Below are positions 28,092 to 36,079 of a stretch of 64,000 nt of DNA, in pieces (position 1 is the stretch's first letter; every line of letters begins with the position of its first letter). Source of the stretch: Treponema bryantii NK4A124 (lineage in GTDB: Bacteria > Spirochaetota > Spirochaetia > Treponematales > Treponemataceae); contig NZ_ATWV01000010.1 of assembly GCF_000421345.1 (NCBI RefSeq), positions 85,872 to 149,871 on the forward strand. Direction: 5' to 3'. The position numbers and the translations under genes are program-made. The notes below the pieces were generated by a model. The model was not told the DNA's origin. It was given only the letters and a program-made list of their open reading frames with translations, and did no database searches.

Positions 28092-28576
28092 CAGTTTAAA
28101 CTTTGTTTCACGTGGAACAAAACTTTATTATTTCTTATTTACAACTTACAAATAAATCATTCTATTATTCCATCAAATGTTTCACATGAAACATATATAA
28201 TTAAACTAAAAAATTTTACTATAAAGTTCTTTTAATGAGATTCAATAAAAACAAACATTTGTTCCACGTGAAACAAGATTATTTCTACAAATCAGTCTGA
28301 GATTTTTTTTGATGAGACCTTATAAATACACAATTTTTAGTTATCTCATTCTTTATTCAATACTTTACTTTATATTTACTTTTTCACAAAATCTTAAAAA
28401 GAATTATGTTTCACATGAAACATTCTAACACACCAAGTATCTCCCTGAAATCAAAACCATTTACAAAAAAACAAATTATAAATAACGTTCCACGTGAAAC
28501 ACGTAATTGTAATTCCCACTCCCCTACCCTACACTATTTGATTTCGTATTTTAATTTTATGTTTCACATGAAACAT

Positions 28577-28660
28577 AGGGAGCGACGGCCGAAGACCGGT
28601 AAAATGCTCCAGTGGAGCATTTTAAGCGAATCTCCGAGCAGCTGTGCTGCGAAGGTTTGA
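28577..28660. repeat. compound palindromic element within the parS cluster
   Basis: Starts GGGAGCGACGGCCGAAGACCGG, carries a near-perfect AAAATGCTCCA / TGGAGCATTTT stem around one base (about 28601-28623), and ends with a CAGCTGTGCTG hairpin followed by CGAAGG. It separates parS sites six and seven. It resembles a composite REP element; no other copy was noticed in the window. Confidence 0.65.
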
Positions 28661-28729
28661 AATATATATGCTTCAATGATTTTGATTGTTTCACATGAAA
28701 CAAATTGAACTGACCAGCATCAATTTTAT

Positions 28730-28802
28730 TAATCCACAACAGTAACAAAGTTATCCACATTAATTATCAAAATTGTGGATAACTTGTAGATTATGTGGAT
28801 AA
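28730..28802. other. oriC: candidate oriC: DnaA-box cluster
   Basis: Three perfect DnaA boxes TTATCCACA: 28751-28759 on plus, 28774-28782 and 28794-28802 on minus; a fourth with one mismatch (TAATCCACA) at 28730-28738. They sit between parS sites seven and eight, with a long A/T-rich tract at about 28955-29045 that could unwind. This is the densest set of consensus boxes I found, but it is 7 kb from dnaA, and the dnaA-dnaN spacer carries weaker boxes, so the assignment is provisional. Confidence 0.6.
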
Positions 28803-28842
28803 CTATATTTTGTGTTTCACGTGGAACAAAATAGAATAGATA

Positions 28843-28878
28843 CAAAAAAAAGGGCGACCGATTAATTCGGTCTGCCCT
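28843..28878 (-). terminator. Rho-independent terminator, minus strand
   Basis: Read on minus: AGGGCAGACCGA, loop, CGGTCGCCCT, then eight T. The stem has 11 pairs with one bulge. It lies 280 bp beyond the gyrA stop and probably ends gyrA transcription before the DnaA boxes and parS array. Confidence 0.8.
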
Positions 28879-29050
28879 TCTGCCTGATGTATATATGTAA
28901 TCACCCTAGAACTAAAAACTTTTATTAATAGCTCATACCCTTTCTTTTATTATTAAGCAAAAAAAATATTTTGTCAACAATATTTTATTTTTTTCTAACT
29001 AACGATTGTTAGTTGTTTTTACTAACTTTCGTTAGTTATTTATATCTAGT

Positions 29051-29114
29051 GTCATTCCGAACTTGTTTCGGAATCTAAATACTAAATGTAGATCCGGAAC
29101 AAGTTCAGGATGAC
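29051..29114. repeat. inverted pair of family C palindromes
   Basis: 29051-29075 GTCATTCCGAACTTG...CGGAATC and 29091-29114 GATCCGGAACAAG...GGATGAC face each other 15 bases apart, just downstream of gyrA. The A/T-rich stretch before them contains two CTAAC/GTTAG palindromes (28995-29038). Confidence 0.8.
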
Positions 29115-29155
29115 GGATTTTAGTCGGCAAGCACAGCTTGCCTCTGTGACATTCT

Positions 29156-31672
29156 TTAGTCTTCTTCGTCAGCCTGAACCTTATCAAGTCCAACAATGAA
29201 GTCTGGCTCGGTAACACGAACTACGTTTACACCCGAAGCTCCTGTTCCCTGCTCTTTTATGTCTGTTGCCTTAAAGCGCAGTGTCTTTCCCTGGCTTGTC
29301 ATGCAGACAACTTCATCTTTATCTTTAACGTTGATAGCTCCGATGATTTCACCCTTAGATTCTGTGTTTCCAAAGATTCGCTGTCCGCCTGTTCCACGTC
29401 CGTGAACTGAATACAGGTCGAAAGAAATTCTCTTTCCTACACCCTTCTCTGTCAGCAAAATCATGTTTGCATCTTTTTCAACTTTTACGGCTGCAGCAAT
29501 CTCATCACCTTCAGAAAGCTTCATTCCCTTAATACCGCAGCTTGCACGTCCCATGAGACGAACTGAATCTTCTGTAATGCGGAGTGCCTTTCCACGGCGG
29601 GAAATCAACATAACTTCACAGTCACCTGTTGTAGGAATTGCACTAATCAATTTATCGTTATCATTAAGCTTAATTCCGATGATACCGCGGGTCTTTGCAT
29701 TCTGGAATTCTGTAGAACGAACCTTCTTTACAACACCCTGTGCAGTTGTCATAAAGAGGAACATATCATCTGAGAATTCCTTAAGTGAAACAACTGTTGT
29801 AATTTCTTCATCCGGACCAACCTGGAGAAGTCCCTTGATATGAGCTCCACGGGCAGCCTTTTCACTTTCCGGAATCTCATGAATCTTCATCCAGTAAGCA
29901 CGACCCAAGTTAGTTATGAATAACAAGATTTCCTTTGTAGAACCAATGAAGAGCTGATTTACATAGTCATCATCAAGAAGGTTTGTACCGTTACTTCCGG
30001 TTCCTCCCCTACCCTGCTTTTTATACTTATCAGCTGGAACACGCTTGATGTAACCCATGCGGGAAATCATAACAACCATGTCCTCATCTTTAATCATATC
30101 TTCAACATTAATCTGTTCAACTTCGCTTGCTACAATTTCTGTACGGCGGTCATCACCATACTTTTCTGCAAGACCGCGGGTCTCATCTTTAATAAGATTA
30201 AGAATCTTGTTGTGGTCTGCAAGAAGTCCTTCCAGATAATCAATAAGAGCCTGAAGTTCTTTAATCTCTTTCTGAAGATCTTCAATAAGCAGGTGTGTGA
30301 GGCGCTTAAGTTGCATATCAACAATTGCCTGTGCCTGCTCATCATCAAAATTAAAGCGCTTTTCAAGCTTGAGCTTTGCATCCTCAGTATTTTCAGAAGA
30401 CTTGATAATCTGGATAACTTCATCAATGTTATTGATTGCAGTAATCAGAGCTTCCAAAATGTGCATGCGGTGCTTAGCAACTTTCAAATCATAAATTGTA
30501 CGTCGGGTAATAACTTCGTCGCGGTGATTTACAAAGTGCTGAATCAACTGCTTCAAAGTCAAAACTTCCGGCTTAAGATAAGTTGCCGGCAAGGTAAGCA
30601 TGCCCGGCTCATCATAACGAGGAGCAGCCCCCTCTTTTACCTGAGGAACAAGGGCAAGATTTATTACACCAAAATTTGACTGCAAATCTGTCTTTGCGAA
30701 AAGCTGATTAAGAACAATCTTTGTGATTGCACCTTTTTTCAAATCAACTACAAGGCGCATACCAGAGCGGTCAGAAGATTCATCGTTAGCATTAACTACA
30801 CCGTCAATCTGCTTATCGCGGACAAGCTCCTTGATACGACGGATAATGTTAGTTGTATTTACACCGTAAGGAACTTCTGTGAATACGATAGATTCCTTAC
30901 CGCGTTTATCTGTTTCAATAGTAAACTTAGAACGGATAACGATTTTACCGCGACCTGTTGTGTAAGCTTTTTTAATTCCTGCTGTGCCGTAAATTATACC
31001 GCCGGTTGGGAAATCCGGACCTTTGATATAGTGCATCAGTTCTTCAATTGTGATTTCCTGATTATCGATATAAGCACAGATTGCATCGGCTACTTCACGC
31101 AGGTTGTGGGTCGGCATGTTTGTTGCCATACCAACGGCAATACCTGTTGTACCGTTACAAAGCAGGAATGGGAACTTTGAAGGAAGAACAGCAGGTTCGT
31201 CGCAGGTATCATCAAAGTTTCGGATCATGTCTACAGTATTTTTATTGATGTCGCTGGTCATCTCTTCGGTAATCTTAGACATCTTAGCCTCGGTGTATCG
31301 GTAGGCAGCCGGAGGGTCACCGGCGATTGTACCAAAGTTTCCCTGAGGAGTTACTGTTGTATAACGCTGGGCAAAATCCTGTCCAAGACGAACAAGAGCA
31401 TCGTATACAGAAGCATCTCCATGTGGATGGTAGTGTCCCAAAACTTCACCAACGATGGTAGCACATTTCTTTGTTTTTCCACCGCTTGCAAGATGAAGGG
31501 TATCCATGGCGTACATAATACGTCTGTGAACAGGTTTAAGACCATCACGAACATCCGGCAAAGCGCGCTGTACAATTACAGACATTGAGTAGTCAATATA
31601 GGCCTGTTTAACCTCATCCTCAATCGGAATTTTAATGAGAGAGCCACCTTCGGCTGTTTTGATTTCTTCCAT
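29156..31672 (-). CDS. gyrA: DNA gyrase subunit A
   Basis: Breaks and rejoins DNA to introduce negative supercoils, with GyrB. 838 residues from the ATG behind TTGGAGAAAACG; the TTG four codons earlier is part of that ribosome site. The catalytic tyrosine is Tyr126 in AAYRYTE. The quinolone region reads HPHGDASVYD: Ala87 replaces the serine of E. coli position 83, with Asp91 at E. coli 87, a change linked to quinolone insensitivity in treponemes. The long coiled-coil and C-terminal beta-pinwheel are present to an acidic tail. Transcribed leftwards, opposite to dnaA. Confidence 0.97.
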   Translation of the reverse strand: MEEIKTAEGGSLIKIPIEDEVKQAYIDYSMSVIVQRALPDVRDGLKPVHRRIMYAMDTLHLASGGKTKKCATIVGEVLGHYHPHGDASVYDALVRLGQDFAQRYTTVTPQGNFGTIAGDPPAAYRYTEAKMSKITEEMTSDINKNTVDMIRNFDDTCDEPAVLPSKFPFLLCNGTTGIAVGMATNMPTHNLREVADAICAYIDNQEITIEELMHYIKGPDFPTGGIIYGTAGIKKAYTTGRGKIVIRSKFTIETDKRGKESIVFTEVPYGVNTTNIIRRIKELVRDKQIDGVVNANDESSDRSGMRLVVDLKKGAITKIVLNQLFAKTDLQSNFGVINLALVPQVKEGAAPRYDEPGMLTLPATYLKPEVLTLKQLIQHFVNHRDEVITRRTIYDLKVAKHRMHILEALITAINNIDEVIQIIKSSENTEDAKLKLEKRFNFDDEQAQAIVDMQLKRLTHLLIEDLQKEIKELQALIDYLEGLLADHNKILNLIKDETRGLAEKYGDDRRTEIVASEVEQINVEDMIKDEDMVVMISRMGYIKRVPADKYKKQGRGGTGSNGTNLLDDDYVNQLFIGSTKEILLFITNLGRAYWMKIHEIPESEKAARGAHIKGLLQVGPDEEITTVVSLKEFSDDMFLFMTTAQGVVKKVRSTEFQNAKTRGIIGIKLNDNDKLISAIPTTGDCEVMLISRRGKALRITEDSVRLMGRASCGIKGMKLSEGDEIAAAVKVEKDANMILLTEKGVGKRISFDLYSVHGRGTGGQRIFGNTESKGEIIGAINVKDKDEVVCMTSQGKTLRFKATDIKEQGTGASGVNVVRVTEPDFIVGLDKVQADEED

Positions 31673-31826
31673 CGTTTTCTCCAATGAAGTTACTTAAATA
31701 ATTGTACTATTATAGCATTTTTTGGAGATTTAGTCTTTAACTTGCAAAACTAATGACTGTTAGTCTTGTTATTATTGACAAATCATATGTTTGATTTCAG
31801 AATTAACACCAATAGGAGATTCTTAT

Positions 31827-32870
31827 ATGAAGAAATTAGTTATTTCAGTTTGTATTGCAGCTATGATTACTGTTTTAAGTGTATCTTGTACTGCAGCAAA
31901 ATCAGTAAAAAAGTATTCCGAATCTAAAAATGATTTGTCGCTCTGGACCGACACAGCTCGTGCTAAAAAGGCTCTGATTAATTACATGAAAACAATTACA
32001 GATCCTTCTTCTCCAGATTTTATTCCGGTAGAAAACCGTATTGCAATTTTTGACTTAGATGGAACATTGATTCTTGAAACTGCTCCAACATATTTTGACT
32101 GGAAGATGTTTGAACACCGTGTTTTGGATGACCCTGATTACAAAGCTACTGAAGAACAGCTTGCAGCAGCACATGCATCTCGTGATGAACATAAATTCCC
32201 AGGCCTTAGTGCAAGCCGTGAACGAATGGTTTCTGAAGCATATGCCGGTATGACTATTGATGAATTCTATGCCTATGTTCGTGATTACATGGATGGTGAG
32301 CAGGAAGGCTTTACAGGAATGAAGCGCGGAGAAACTTTTTATAAACCTATGGTTCAGGTTGTAGAGTTTTTGATTTCTAATGATTTTACCGTTTATATTT
32401 CCAGTGGAACTGATCGTCTCACAGTTCGTCCTCTTGTACAGGCAAATCTTAATATACCGTTCAGCCAGATTATTGGTTCGGACAGTACTATCATTGCAAA
32501 TACTCAAGGAGACCTGGATGGACTTTCATATACATTAAATGGTGATGAAGAAATTATTCTTGGCGGTGTAAATCTGATTAAGAATCTTCAGATGAATAAA
32601 GTAACTTCTATGATTCGTGAAATCGGAGTAAAACCTGTTCTTGCCTTTGGAAATAGCGGAACTGATGCAAGTATGATTAATTATTCAATCAAGGGAAATA
32701 AATACAAAGCTCTTGGATTTATGCTGATGTGCGATGACCTTGACCGTGAATACGGCAATATTGAAAAGGCTGAAAAAATGCGCTTTGCTTCTGAAAAAAA
32801 CGGCTGGATTCCAGTTTCAATGCGTGATGACTGGAAAACAATTTACGGCTACAATGTAAAGAAAAATTAA
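31827..32870 (+). CDS. HAD-superfamily phosphatase lipoprotein
   Basis: 347 residues from the ATG behind AGGAG (a longer open start at 31791 is unlikely). The signal peptide ends with a lipobox-like SVSCTAAK, so it is probably anchored outside the inner membrane. HAD motifs: AIFDLDGTLI (two Asp), TVYISSGTDR, and LAFGNSGTDASMINY. The cap lies between about residues 80 and 195. Related secreted HAD proteins act on phosphomonoesters; substrate unknown. Its stop overlaps by four bases the stop of the convergent hypothetical gene. Confidence 0.88.
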   Translation: MKKLVISVCIAAMITVLSVSCTAAKSVKKYSESKNDLSLWTDTARAKKALINYMKTITDPSSPDFIPVENRIAIFDLDGTLILETAPTYFDWKMFEHRVLDDPDYKATEEQLAAAHASRDEHKFPGLSASRERMVSEAYAGMTIDEFYAYVRDYMDGEQEGFTGMKRGETFYKPMVQVVEFLISNDFTVYISSGTDRLTVRPLVQANLNIPFSQIIGSDSTIIANTQGDLDGLSYTLNGDEEIILGGVNLIKNLQMNKVTSMIREIGVKPVLAFGNSGTDASMINYSIKGNKYKALGFMLMCDDLDREYGNIEKAEKMRFASEKNGWIPVSMRDDWKTIYGYNVKKN

Positions 32871-33271
32871 ATTTCCTTTGTGGTGATTTTCAAATCTGCA
32901 GGTTGATTAATAACTGCGATTTGAAAATCATCTTCATAAATAATCTGACCGGGTAGAGTAGAGCATTCTGATTTAAAAAGCTTTACTCCATACGTGAAAC
33001 ACATATCTCTGTAAAATCCTAATTGATTCCAGATATATTTTCCATCTTCTGTTTCTTTAAACCATGTGATTGCATGATCCGGATTTCCATCTTTGTAAAA
33101 TGGTGGCACAGGCAGAACTTCTTCAAAATATTCACGCTGCTTCCAGTATTCTGCTGTTTCTTCTTCTGAGAGAGTTTTGGTATCTACAAGTTTACCAACT
33201 GTCGTGAAAATGCCTCTAGGTTGTTGAGTGAGATATGCAATGTCTGAAGTGTGTACACGGAAGTATTTCAT
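32867..33271 (-). CDS. hypothetical protein, 134 residues
   Basis: Starts MKYFRVHTSD behind GAGGAATAAT; an earlier in-frame start would lie in the palindromic repeat. Features include SDIAYLTQQPRGIFTTVGKLVD and a Trp/Tyr-rich centre (YWKQREYFEEVLPVPPFY, HAITWFKE, IWNQLGFYRDM). No signal peptide or membrane segment. The C-terminal YEDDFQIAVINQP shows no known motif. I do not recognise the family. It lies downstream of the GNAT gene on the same strand, separated by an inverted repeat pair. Confidence 0.7.
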   Translation of the reverse strand: MKYFRVHTSDIAYLTQQPRGIFTTVGKLVDTKTLSEEETAEYWKQREYFEEVLPVPPFYKDGNPDHAITWFKETEDGKYIWNQLGFYRDMCFTYGVKLFKSECSTLPGQIIYEDDFQIAVINQPADLKITTKEI

Positions 33272-33284
33272 ATTATTCCTCTCT

Positions 33285-33353
33285 GTCATTGCGAGCGCAG
33301 CGAAGCAATCTATTTATTATGGATTGCTTCGTCGCTGCGCTCCTCGCAATGAC
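33285..33353. repeat. inverted pair of family B palindromes
   Basis: GTCATTGCGAGCGCAGCGAAGCAATC (33285-33310) faces GATTGCTTCGTCGCTGCGC...GCAATGAC (to 33353) across about 11 bases, so the whole block is one long imperfect palindrome. It encodes the C-terminal tail of the GNAT gene. Confidence 0.9.
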
Positions 33354-33879
33354 GCAAAAGTATTTTATGATATGTCTTAGCTTTAAAAGTTTCACTTCCG
33401 TCTAGTTTTGAATATTCTGTGTCTTCATAAAAGGTCATTCCTAACTTTTCCATGACACGGCGTGAACCGTAATTATCTACGCAGAATTCTCCGTCGATAG
33501 TTTTTGCATCAAATGTTTTATGAACATAGTCAATGATTTTTGACATGGCTTCAACAGCCAGACCTTTTTTCCAGTAATCGCAGGCAAGGTTATATCCTAT
33601 GCGCCAGGTGTCTATATCTTCATGATAATACATTCCACCACTACCGATGAGTTCGCCTGTTTCTTTATATACAAATCCGTAATCAATATTTTTTTCATTT
33701 GTGTAAAGATTTTCCAGCCACTCTCGACCATCTTCTGGAGATTTATATAAAGGATAAATCATATATTTATTTACACGAGGATCGCCTGTCCATTTGAAAA
33801 CTGCCTGCAGGTCATCAATTGTGAGCGGTCGTAAAATAAGTCTTTCTGTTTCTAAAACTGGTGGGAAAAATTTTTTCAT
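33310..33879 (-). CDS. GNAT acetyltransferase (RimJ/RimL-like)
   Basis: 189 residues. Begins with the family landmark LETERLILRPLTIDD; the acetyl-CoA site is in GYNLACDYWKKGLAVEAMSK; NYGSRRVMEKLGM is motif B. Such proteins acetylate ribosomal protein N-termini or small amines; substrate unknown. The last 13 or so residues (RHCEERSDEAIHNK) are the translated family B repeat, so the original stop was probably lost or displaced when the element inserted. Confidence 0.87.
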   Translation of the reverse strand: MKKFFPPVLETERLILRPLTIDDLQAVFKWTGDPRVNKYMIYPLYKSPEDGREWLENLYTNEKNIDYGFVYKETGELIGSGGMYYHEDIDTWRIGYNLACDYWKKGLAVEAMSKIIDYVHKTFDAKTIDGEFCVDNYGSRRVMEKLGMTFYEDTEYSKLDGSETFKAKTYHKILLRHCEERSDEAIHNK

Positions 33880-33949
33880 AGTAAACTTCCTTATTCAGAA
33901 AGTTTATTTGATTTTGAATTAATAAACAATAAAGATATTCTTTAAAGAG

Positions 33950-33976
33950 AAAAAAGCACTGCCAGGTGACAGTGCT
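33950..33976 (-). terminator. Rho-independent terminator upstream of GNAT gene, downstream of gyrB
   Basis: On minus: AGCACTG, eight-base loop, CAGTGCT, then TTTTT. A seven-pair stem with T-run 43 bp past the gyrB stop. It should end gyrB transcription. Confidence 0.8.
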
Positions 33977-33984
33977 CTTTATTA

Positions 33985-34009
33985 GATGCTGAAACAAGTT
34001 CAGCATGAC
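33985..34009. repeat. Family C palindrome next to gyrB
   Basis: GATGCTGAAACAAGTTCAGCATGAC, the reverse orientation of the copy after ftsK (2873). It lies nine bases beyond the gyrB stop, before the terminator. Confidence 0.8.
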
Positions 34010-34018
34010 AATAATAGT

Positions 34019-35944
34019 TTAGATATCCAGATTTGCGTAGCTGGAATTTTCTTCGATAAACTTGCGGCGAGGTTCTACTTCTTCACCCATACATACAGAG
34101 AAAATCTTGTCGGCTGCCATTGCATCCGGAATTGTTACCACACGCATCTTGCGGTGAGCCGGGTCCATTGTTGTTTCCCAGAGCTGTTTACCGTCCATTT
34201 CACCAAGACCCTTGTAGCGCTGAACATCAGCTTTATCTCGCTGGTCTCCAAGAGCTTCCAGGGCTGCATCACGTTCTGCATCACTGTAACAATATACAGG
34301 TTCTTTCTTTCCAAGCTGTACACGGAAGAGCGGAGGCATAGCAAGATAAACATAACCCTTTTCAATAATCTGTGGCATGTAGCGGAAGAAGAAAGTCAAA
34401 AGCAGAGTACGAATATGAGAACCATCAACATCGGCATCGGCCATGATGATGATTTTATGATAGCGGAGTTTGTCGATGTTGAAGTCTTTTCCAAAGCCGG
34501 CACCAAGTGAAGCAATTACAGGTTCAAGCTTATCGTTGTTCATTACCTTTTCAGGACGAACTTTTTCTACGTTGAGCATCTTTCCCCAGAGAGGAAGAAT
34601 TGCCTGAGTCTTAGGGTCGCGGCCTTTCTTTGCAGAACCACCCGCAGAATCTCCCTCGACTATGTATACTTCACAGAGCTCAGGATTTTTCATTGAACAG
34701 TCAGACAATTTTTCTGGAAGACCAAATCCGTCGCTCATTGTCTTTTTGCGCATATTGTCTTTTGCCTTGCGGGCAGCAATACGAGCCTTGGCTTCATCAA
34801 TTGCCTTTTTAAGAATTGCTTCAAGTGTGGCAGGATTCTGCTCAAAATAAACTGTGAGCTTTTCTTTAACAATCTGATCTACAATTGTGCGGACTTCTGT
34901 ATTTCCAAGTTTTTCCTTTGTCTGTCCTTCGAACTCAGGCTCAGGAACTTTCATGGAAATTACAGCTGTAAGTCCGCTGCTTAAATCTTCATAAGTAAGC
35001 TTTTCATCTTTATCAAGATTTTTCTTAAGCTTTTCGTTGTTCTCAAAGAACTTGTTCAAAACAAATCTAACTGCCGATCGGAAGCCTTCGAGGTGAGTAC
35101 CACCATCTCTTGTATTGATGTCGTTTACAAAGGTGTGAACGTTTTCTGAGAAAGAAGAATTGTAGTGCATAGAAATTTCTGTAACTACATCATCACGTTC
35201 TTCGTTGATATAAATTGGTTCAGCAGGTACAACTGCTTTTCCTTCATCAAGCTCTTTAACAAACTCGTTGATACCGCCTTCGAATTTCAGAACTTCTTCT
35301 TTTGGATTTTCAAGACGTTCATCGCGGAAAACAATTACAACACCGCTATTTAAGAAAGCAAGCTCACGAAGACGATCGCGCAGTACATCAAAATCATAAG
35401 TTGTTGTTTCTGTAAAAATTGTTTTATCAGCCTTCCAGCGTATTGTTGTTCCGTGTTCATCTGCACCACAATCACCGATAATATCAACTTTTGTTTTTGG
35501 AACACCACGTTCGTATTTCTGCTGATAAATGTGGCCGTCTCTTTTAACAGTTGCTTCGAGCCAGTCTGACAAAGCGTTAACGCAGGATACACCAACACCA
35601 TGTAAACCACCTGAAACTTTATATGAACCCTTATCAAATTTACCGCCGGCATGGAGACGAGTCAAAACCAATTCGAGTGCACTTATTTTTTCAGTAGGGT
35701 GGATATCAACTGGAATACCGCGTCCGTTATCTACAACGCGTACAATGTCATCACGTTCAAGTGCAACTGTAATTGTATCACAGAAGCCTGCCATTGCTTC
35801 ATCGATTGAGTTATCAACTGTTTCATAAACAAGGTGATGAAGTCCACGTGGACCTGTTGAACCAATATACATACCAGGTCGTTTACGAACTGCTTCGAGT
35901 CCTTTCAAAACCTGGATATTACTTGCACCGTAATCTGCTGACAT
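34019..35944 (-). CDS. gyrB: DNA gyrase subunit B
   Basis: ATPase half of gyrase. 641 residues: GHKL ATPase domain (ETVDNSIDEA, VVDNGRGIPV, and GGLHGVGVSCVNALS for ATP binding), transducer domain, then the TOPRIM domain with EGDSAGGSAKKGRD and DADVDGSHI for magnesium. The C-terminal QRYKGLGEMD and YANLDI ending are typical. The TOPRIM loop reads LPLWGKMLNVE, with Trp where many GyrB have Arg. Divergent from dnaA (135 bp gap), and separated from gyrA by three accessory genes. Confidence 0.97.
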   Translation of the reverse strand: MSADYGASNIQVLKGLEAVRKRPGMYIGSTGPRGLHHLVYETVDNSIDEAMAGFCDTITVALERDDIVRVVDNGRGIPVDIHPTEKISALELVLTRLHAGGKFDKGSYKVSGGLHGVGVSCVNALSDWLEATVKRDGHIYQQKYERGVPKTKVDIIGDCGADEHGTTIRWKADKTIFTETTTYDFDVLRDRLRELAFLNSGVVIVFRDERLENPKEEVLKFEGGINEFVKELDEGKAVVPAEPIYINEERDDVVTEISMHYNSSFSENVHTFVNDINTRDGGTHLEGFRSAVRFVLNKFFENNEKLKKNLDKDEKLTYEDLSSGLTAVISMKVPEPEFEGQTKEKLGNTEVRTIVDQIVKEKLTVYFEQNPATLEAILKKAIDEAKARIAARKAKDNMRKKTMSDGFGLPEKLSDCSMKNPELCEVYIVEGDSAGGSAKKGRDPKTQAILPLWGKMLNVEKVRPEKVMNNDKLEPVIASLGAGFGKDFNIDKLRYHKIIIMADADVDGSHIRTLLLTFFFRYMPQIIEKGYVYLAMPPLFRVQLGKKEPVYCYSDAERDAALEALGDQRDKADVQRYKGLGEMDGKQLWETTMDPAHRKMRVVTIPDAMAADKIFSVCMGEEVEPRRKFIEENSSYANLDI

Positions 35945-36079
35945 CGTTTTTTCCTTAATATTGAAATGAATATATTATTTTAACTGAAAAAAACATTAAT
36001 TTCAATTATTCCGTAAACTAACGAATATTAGGCTGCAAATACTCTTGAATTTTGACTTTATCTCTAGGATAATGAAATT

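Larger units (their letters stand above)
28104..28828. promoter_or_regulatory. parS: cluster of eight ParB-type parS sites
   Basis: Sixteen-base sites at 28104, 28178, 28260, 28407, 28486, 28560, 28687 and 28813. The one at 28260 is TGTTCCACGTGAAACA, the canonical B. subtilis parS; 28104 and 28813 are its exact reverse complement; 28486 matches 15 of 16. The other four read TGTTTCACATGAAACA, changed only at the centre and position 5. ParB/Spo0J loads at such sites to segregate origins. Spacing is 74-147 bp. No parA or parB gene lies in this window. Confidence 0.9.

Noticed and set aside
29032..29217. 61-residue frame at the gyrA 3' end
   Set aside because: Covers a family C repeat pair and the end of gyrA in another frame.
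32975..33005. ninth parS site (TACGTGAAACA near 32992)
   Set aside because: Only half the site matches; the left half is unrelated.
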